Assembly: GCF_004682015.1 (NCBI RefSeq)
Contig: NZ_SMLM01000002.1
Coordinates: 434,001-498,000, forward strand
Length of the DNA: 64,000 nucleotides
Direction of reading: 5' to 3'
Source: Ramlibacter henchirensis
Lineage (GTDB): Bacteria; Pseudomonadota; Gammaproteobacteria; Burkholderiales; Burkholderiaceae_C
Part shown: one piece after another, positions 63,234 to 64,000 of the stretch
Layout: each line of letters starts with the position of its first letter
Position numbering within the stretch: the stretch's first letter is position 1
The notes under the pieces: generated by a model
Told to the model about the DNA's origin: nothing
Seen by the model: only the letters and a program-made list of their open reading frames with translations
The model's database searches: none
Made by a program: the position numbers and the translations under genes

Positions 63234-64000
63234 CGGGCGGTCCCCATCTGCTTGTGCAGCCAGGCTGCGATGCGCTCGCGCTCGGGGCCGGAGCCCTCCA
63301 CGACGCCGGGAATCTTCAGGAACTCATGGTCCGCGCCCTGCACCACCGAAACCGTGATCGGCACGTCGACGAGAGACAGCGCGTGGGCCATCGAGAAGGT
63401 GTGGCTCAAAAGAGCGTCCTGGTCGCCGCAGGACAGGTAGGTGGGGCACATCTTCCCGAGGTGCGGGTTGTGCACGGGACTCACCAGTGGCAGGCGGATC
63501 TTGTCGGTGAAGTTCATGCCCAGGTACGACATGATGAACATCTCCGACACGCCGGCGTAGTAGTGCGGCTGTTGCAGCCACAGGGGCACGTCGAGCACGC
63601 CGAATTCCAGCACGGCCGCAGCGAACCTGACGGGAACGCCGGCGAGGTCGCCGCCGTCGAGGTCCTCCTCCGAGCCGTGCAGCGCGAGCACCGTGCAGGC
63701 CGCAAGGTTGCCGCCGGCGGAGCCGCCGCCGATCGCGATACGCGACGGGTCGCCGTTGTATTCCGCGATGTGCCTGCTGACCCAGCGCGCCGCGTAGATG
63801 CAGTCTTCGAGGCCCTGCGGGTACGGCTGCTCGGGGGCGAGCGCATAGTCGACGTTCACCACGACGAAGCCGGCCGTTGCGAGCAGCATCCCGAGCTTGC
63901 GCTCGCCTTCCGCGGTGCCGGTGAACCAGCCGCCGCCGTGCAGGTGGATGAGGACCGGGAAAGGTCCCTTCCCGTGCGGGACATAGATCTCCGCGGTGGG
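63230..64000 (-). CDS. HSL-type alpha/beta hydrolase (esterase/lipase), 3' part
   Basis: At least 256 residues are visible; the gene continues past the right edge. The hormone-sensitive-lipase family oxyanion motif HLHGGGWF is encoded near 63940, the nucleophile elbow GGGSAGGN further in, a catalytic aspartate in SCGDQDALL and the histidine in GADHEFL. The C-terminal end is complete. It probably hydrolyses a carboxylic ester in the cytosol. It overlaps the cupin gene by 4 bp. Confidence 0.9.
   Translation of the reverse strand, partial: PTAEIYVPHGKGPFPVLIHLHGGGWFTGTAEGERKLGMLLATAGFVVVNVDYALAPEQPYPQGLEDCIYAARWVSRHIAEYNGDPSRIAIGGGSAGGNLAACTVLALHGSEEDLDGGDLAGVPVRFAAAVLEFGVLDVPLWLQQPHYYAGVSEMFIMSYLGMNFTDKIRLPLVSPVHNPHLGKMCPTYLSCGDQDALLSHTFSMAHALSLVDVPITVSVVQGADHEFLKIPGVVEGSGPERERIAAWLHKQMGTAR

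Overview
This is a 64 kb chromosomal stretch from a high-GC betaproteobacterium, most likely a Burkholderiales member of the Comamonadaceae type (Ramlibacter or Variovorax relatives). I infer that from the strong GC bias at third codon positions, the many tripartite-tricarboxylate-type (Bug/TctC) periplasmic binding proteins without membrane partners, and the density of small catabolic operons. I see no rRNA, tRNA, insertion sequence, CRISPR array or phage gene. Genes are packed tightly with many 1-4 bp stop/start overlaps, and no gap longer than 300 bp lacks a gene.

Region 1 (1-17 kb). One long leftward gene run starts at 16056. It carries a fumarylacetoacetate-hydrolase-family enzyme, an alpha/beta hydrolase, two tandem paralogous amidohydrolases and a complete branched-chain-amino-acid-type (HAAT) ABC importer. 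The second importer ATPase is fused to a Tm-1/UPF0261 domain. Next come the partner PEP-hydrolase-like TIM barrel, a YqiK-type flotillin, an SRPBCC protein, an SRPBCC-quinone oxidoreductase fusion, a VOC protein and the start of another binding protein. A divergent TetR-type regulator (16216) faces it across a TGAGAC-N4-GTCTCA palindrome.

Region 2 (17-33 kb). A PhyH-type dioxygenase, a YidB-like protein and small unknown proteins lead to a LysR-divergent rightward operon: hydroxypyruvate isomerase, FAH-family enzyme, Bug protein, Rieske oxygenase and cyclase-family hydrolase. Facing it are the glutathione-dependent formaldehyde genes fghA and frmA with a beta-hydroxyacid dehydrogenase. A DUF1028 protein and a small leftward operon follow (NMT1-type binding protein, alpha/beta hydrolase lacking its serine nucleophile, aldo/keto reductase).

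Region 3 (33-50 kb). A rightward operon (Bug protein, amidohydrolase, amidase, 3-hydroxyanthranilate-dioxygenase-like enzyme, isochorismatase-family hydrolase) converges on a leftward operon (Bug protein, fumarase-superfamily lyase, hydantoinase A and B, acyl-CoA ligase, thioesterase, enoyl-CoA hydratase). The latter is divergent from a LysR-type regulator with two DNA-binding domains. The 10-mer ATAATCGATT occurs in three promoter regions here, which suggests one shared regulator.

Region 4 (49-64 kb). A 12.7 kb rightward operon encodes a Bug protein, an amidase, an amidohydrolase missing expected metal ligands, a second complete HAAT importer, another amidohydrolase, LigA- and LigB-type extradiol dioxygenase subunits, an alpha/beta hydrolase and a Bug protein. 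It looks like an import-and-ring-cleavage pathway for an aromatic or heterocyclic amide; the substrate cannot be read from sequence. A converging leftward set (Bug protein, cupin, HSL-type esterase) runs off the right end. The whole window reads as an accessory catabolic island assembled from repeated modules: solute-binding protein, amide hydrolase, oxygenase, hydrolase.
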